From Nitrospirota bacterium (GTDB taxonomy: Bacteria > Nitrospirota > Nitrospiria > Nitrospirales > Nitrospiraceae): 41,248 nt of DNA. This document shows positions 40,814 to 41,248 of the stretch, piece after piece. The stretch spans positions 1 to 41,248 of the forward strand of contig JACQEY010000068.1 in the NCBI GenBank assembly GCA_016200355.1. The letters are read 5' to 3'. Each line of letters opens with the position of its first letter. Position 1 is the stretch's first letter. The translations under genes were made by a program, and so were the position numbers. The notes below the pieces were generated by a model. That model searched no databases. It was not told where the DNA came from and saw nothing but the letters and a program-made list of their open reading frames with translations.

Positions 40814-41248
40814 TTATGGCTCTCTTCCAGATCCGGGATAGACAATGCCGAACTCCTCGTCCGGCATGATTCGTTGCGAAATCACGGCTAACTCCTTTGC
40901 CGCCTCGTCCCCCAGACCATAGGCACGACTCGTCAGCATTGTGAGAAACACTCCCATCTCACGTTTGGCGCCCCACCGGTCCCCCATGCTGACCGCACTA
41001 CGGATACGGCTTAGTTCCAGCGCGTAGGGCGAGAAATCGTATGCGGGATATTTCTTCGTGAAATACGTCGTCAGACTGTGATCGAGGTCATCCTGCCAGG
41101 TAATTGGCGGAGAGTGTTGTTCGGTAAACACAGCGGTGGCCAGCAGAAAGGACGGCGTCACCGCTGCCTGAAGAGGATTCGATGCAAGCATGGAGCAGGC
41201 AGTTGGCACAAGGACCAGCGCCAAGAAGGGAAGGAGGACTCGGTGGCT
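40814..41248 (-). CDS. Hypothetical lipoprotein, 5' end beyond window
   Basis: The frame is open to the window edge: before the possible TTG start at 41224 it reads SHRVLLPFLALVLVPTACSM, a lipoprotein signal with lipobox PTAC, so the true start is probably just outside the window. The mature part (about 125 residues) has WQDDLDHSLTTYFTKKYPAYDFSPYALELSRIRSAVSMGDRWGAKREMGVFLTMLTSRAYG, mostly helical, and ends in GIVYPGSG. No family is recognised. Confidence 0.65.
   Translation of the reverse strand, partial: SHRVLLPFLALVLVPTACSMLASNPLQAAVTPSFLLATAVFTEQHSPPITWQDDLDHSLTTYFTKKYPAYDFSPYALELSRIRSAVSMGDRWGAKREMGVFLTMLTSRAYGLGDEAAKELAVISQRIMPDEEFGIVYPGSGREP

Overview
The window looks like the chromosome of a Nitrospira-type bacterium (phylum Nitrospirota). 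This is an inference from GC-rich sequence, many lipoproteins and c-type cytochromes, a cytochrome–porin fusion of the Cyc2 kind, and short dispersed repeats littering the intergenic spaces. No rRNA, tRNA, CRISPR array or phage was seen.

Region 1 (1-6730, + strand) is a stress and maintenance cluster. It holds an archaeal-type methionine adenosyltransferase, DnaJ, two single-BON-domain proteins with a coupled small ORF between them, a one-helix membrane microprotein, a Slp-type lipoprotein, a phosphoribosyltransferase, a truncated universal stress protein and a CapA-like protein. Several start codons overlap the preceding stop. Region 2 (6737-13051, - strand) is an envelope block: lipoproteins, a c-type cytochrome, an outer-membrane barrel, a nuclease fragment, and a YVTN/IPT beta-propeller lipoprotein with a CFI-box C-terminus. 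Region 3 (13283-21070) mixes housekeeping genes (Mut7-C protein, AmrS-type radical SAM enzyme, VOC protein, PH-like membrane protein, SnoaL-like protein, saccharopine-dehydrogenase-like protein, YbaK protein) with gene fragments and a family of ~190 bp elements with 20-bp inverted termini.

Region 4 (21255-31029, + strand) is the most distinctive. A secreted cupredoxin-like protein is followed by a Cyc2-like monoheme cytochrome–porin fusion, a membrane-anchored unknown, a SHOCT lipoprotein, a small cytochrome c, a broken second copy of the SHOCT lipoprotein, and a CzcB/CzcA-type heavy-metal RND pump pair. This reads as a copper/heme electron-transfer module beside metal efflux. Region 5 (31030-41248) contains an IS1595-family insertion that landed inside a dispersed repeat, an AEC transporter, a TPR-FGE protein, a coiled-coil protein, an M20 amidohydrolase, a GNAT fused to a cyclic-nucleotide-binding domain, small lipoproteins and an Ap4A phosphorylase.

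Two repeat families recur. One is MITE-like, with termini reading CTAGCCCGCATTAT. The other is a hairpin of two 10-base arms and a 9-base loop whose stem shows compensatory change between copies. Many neighbouring genes are reduced to C- or N-terminal fragments (Usp, SNase, DUF1614, SHOCT), so this stretch of chromosome has been repeatedly rearranged.
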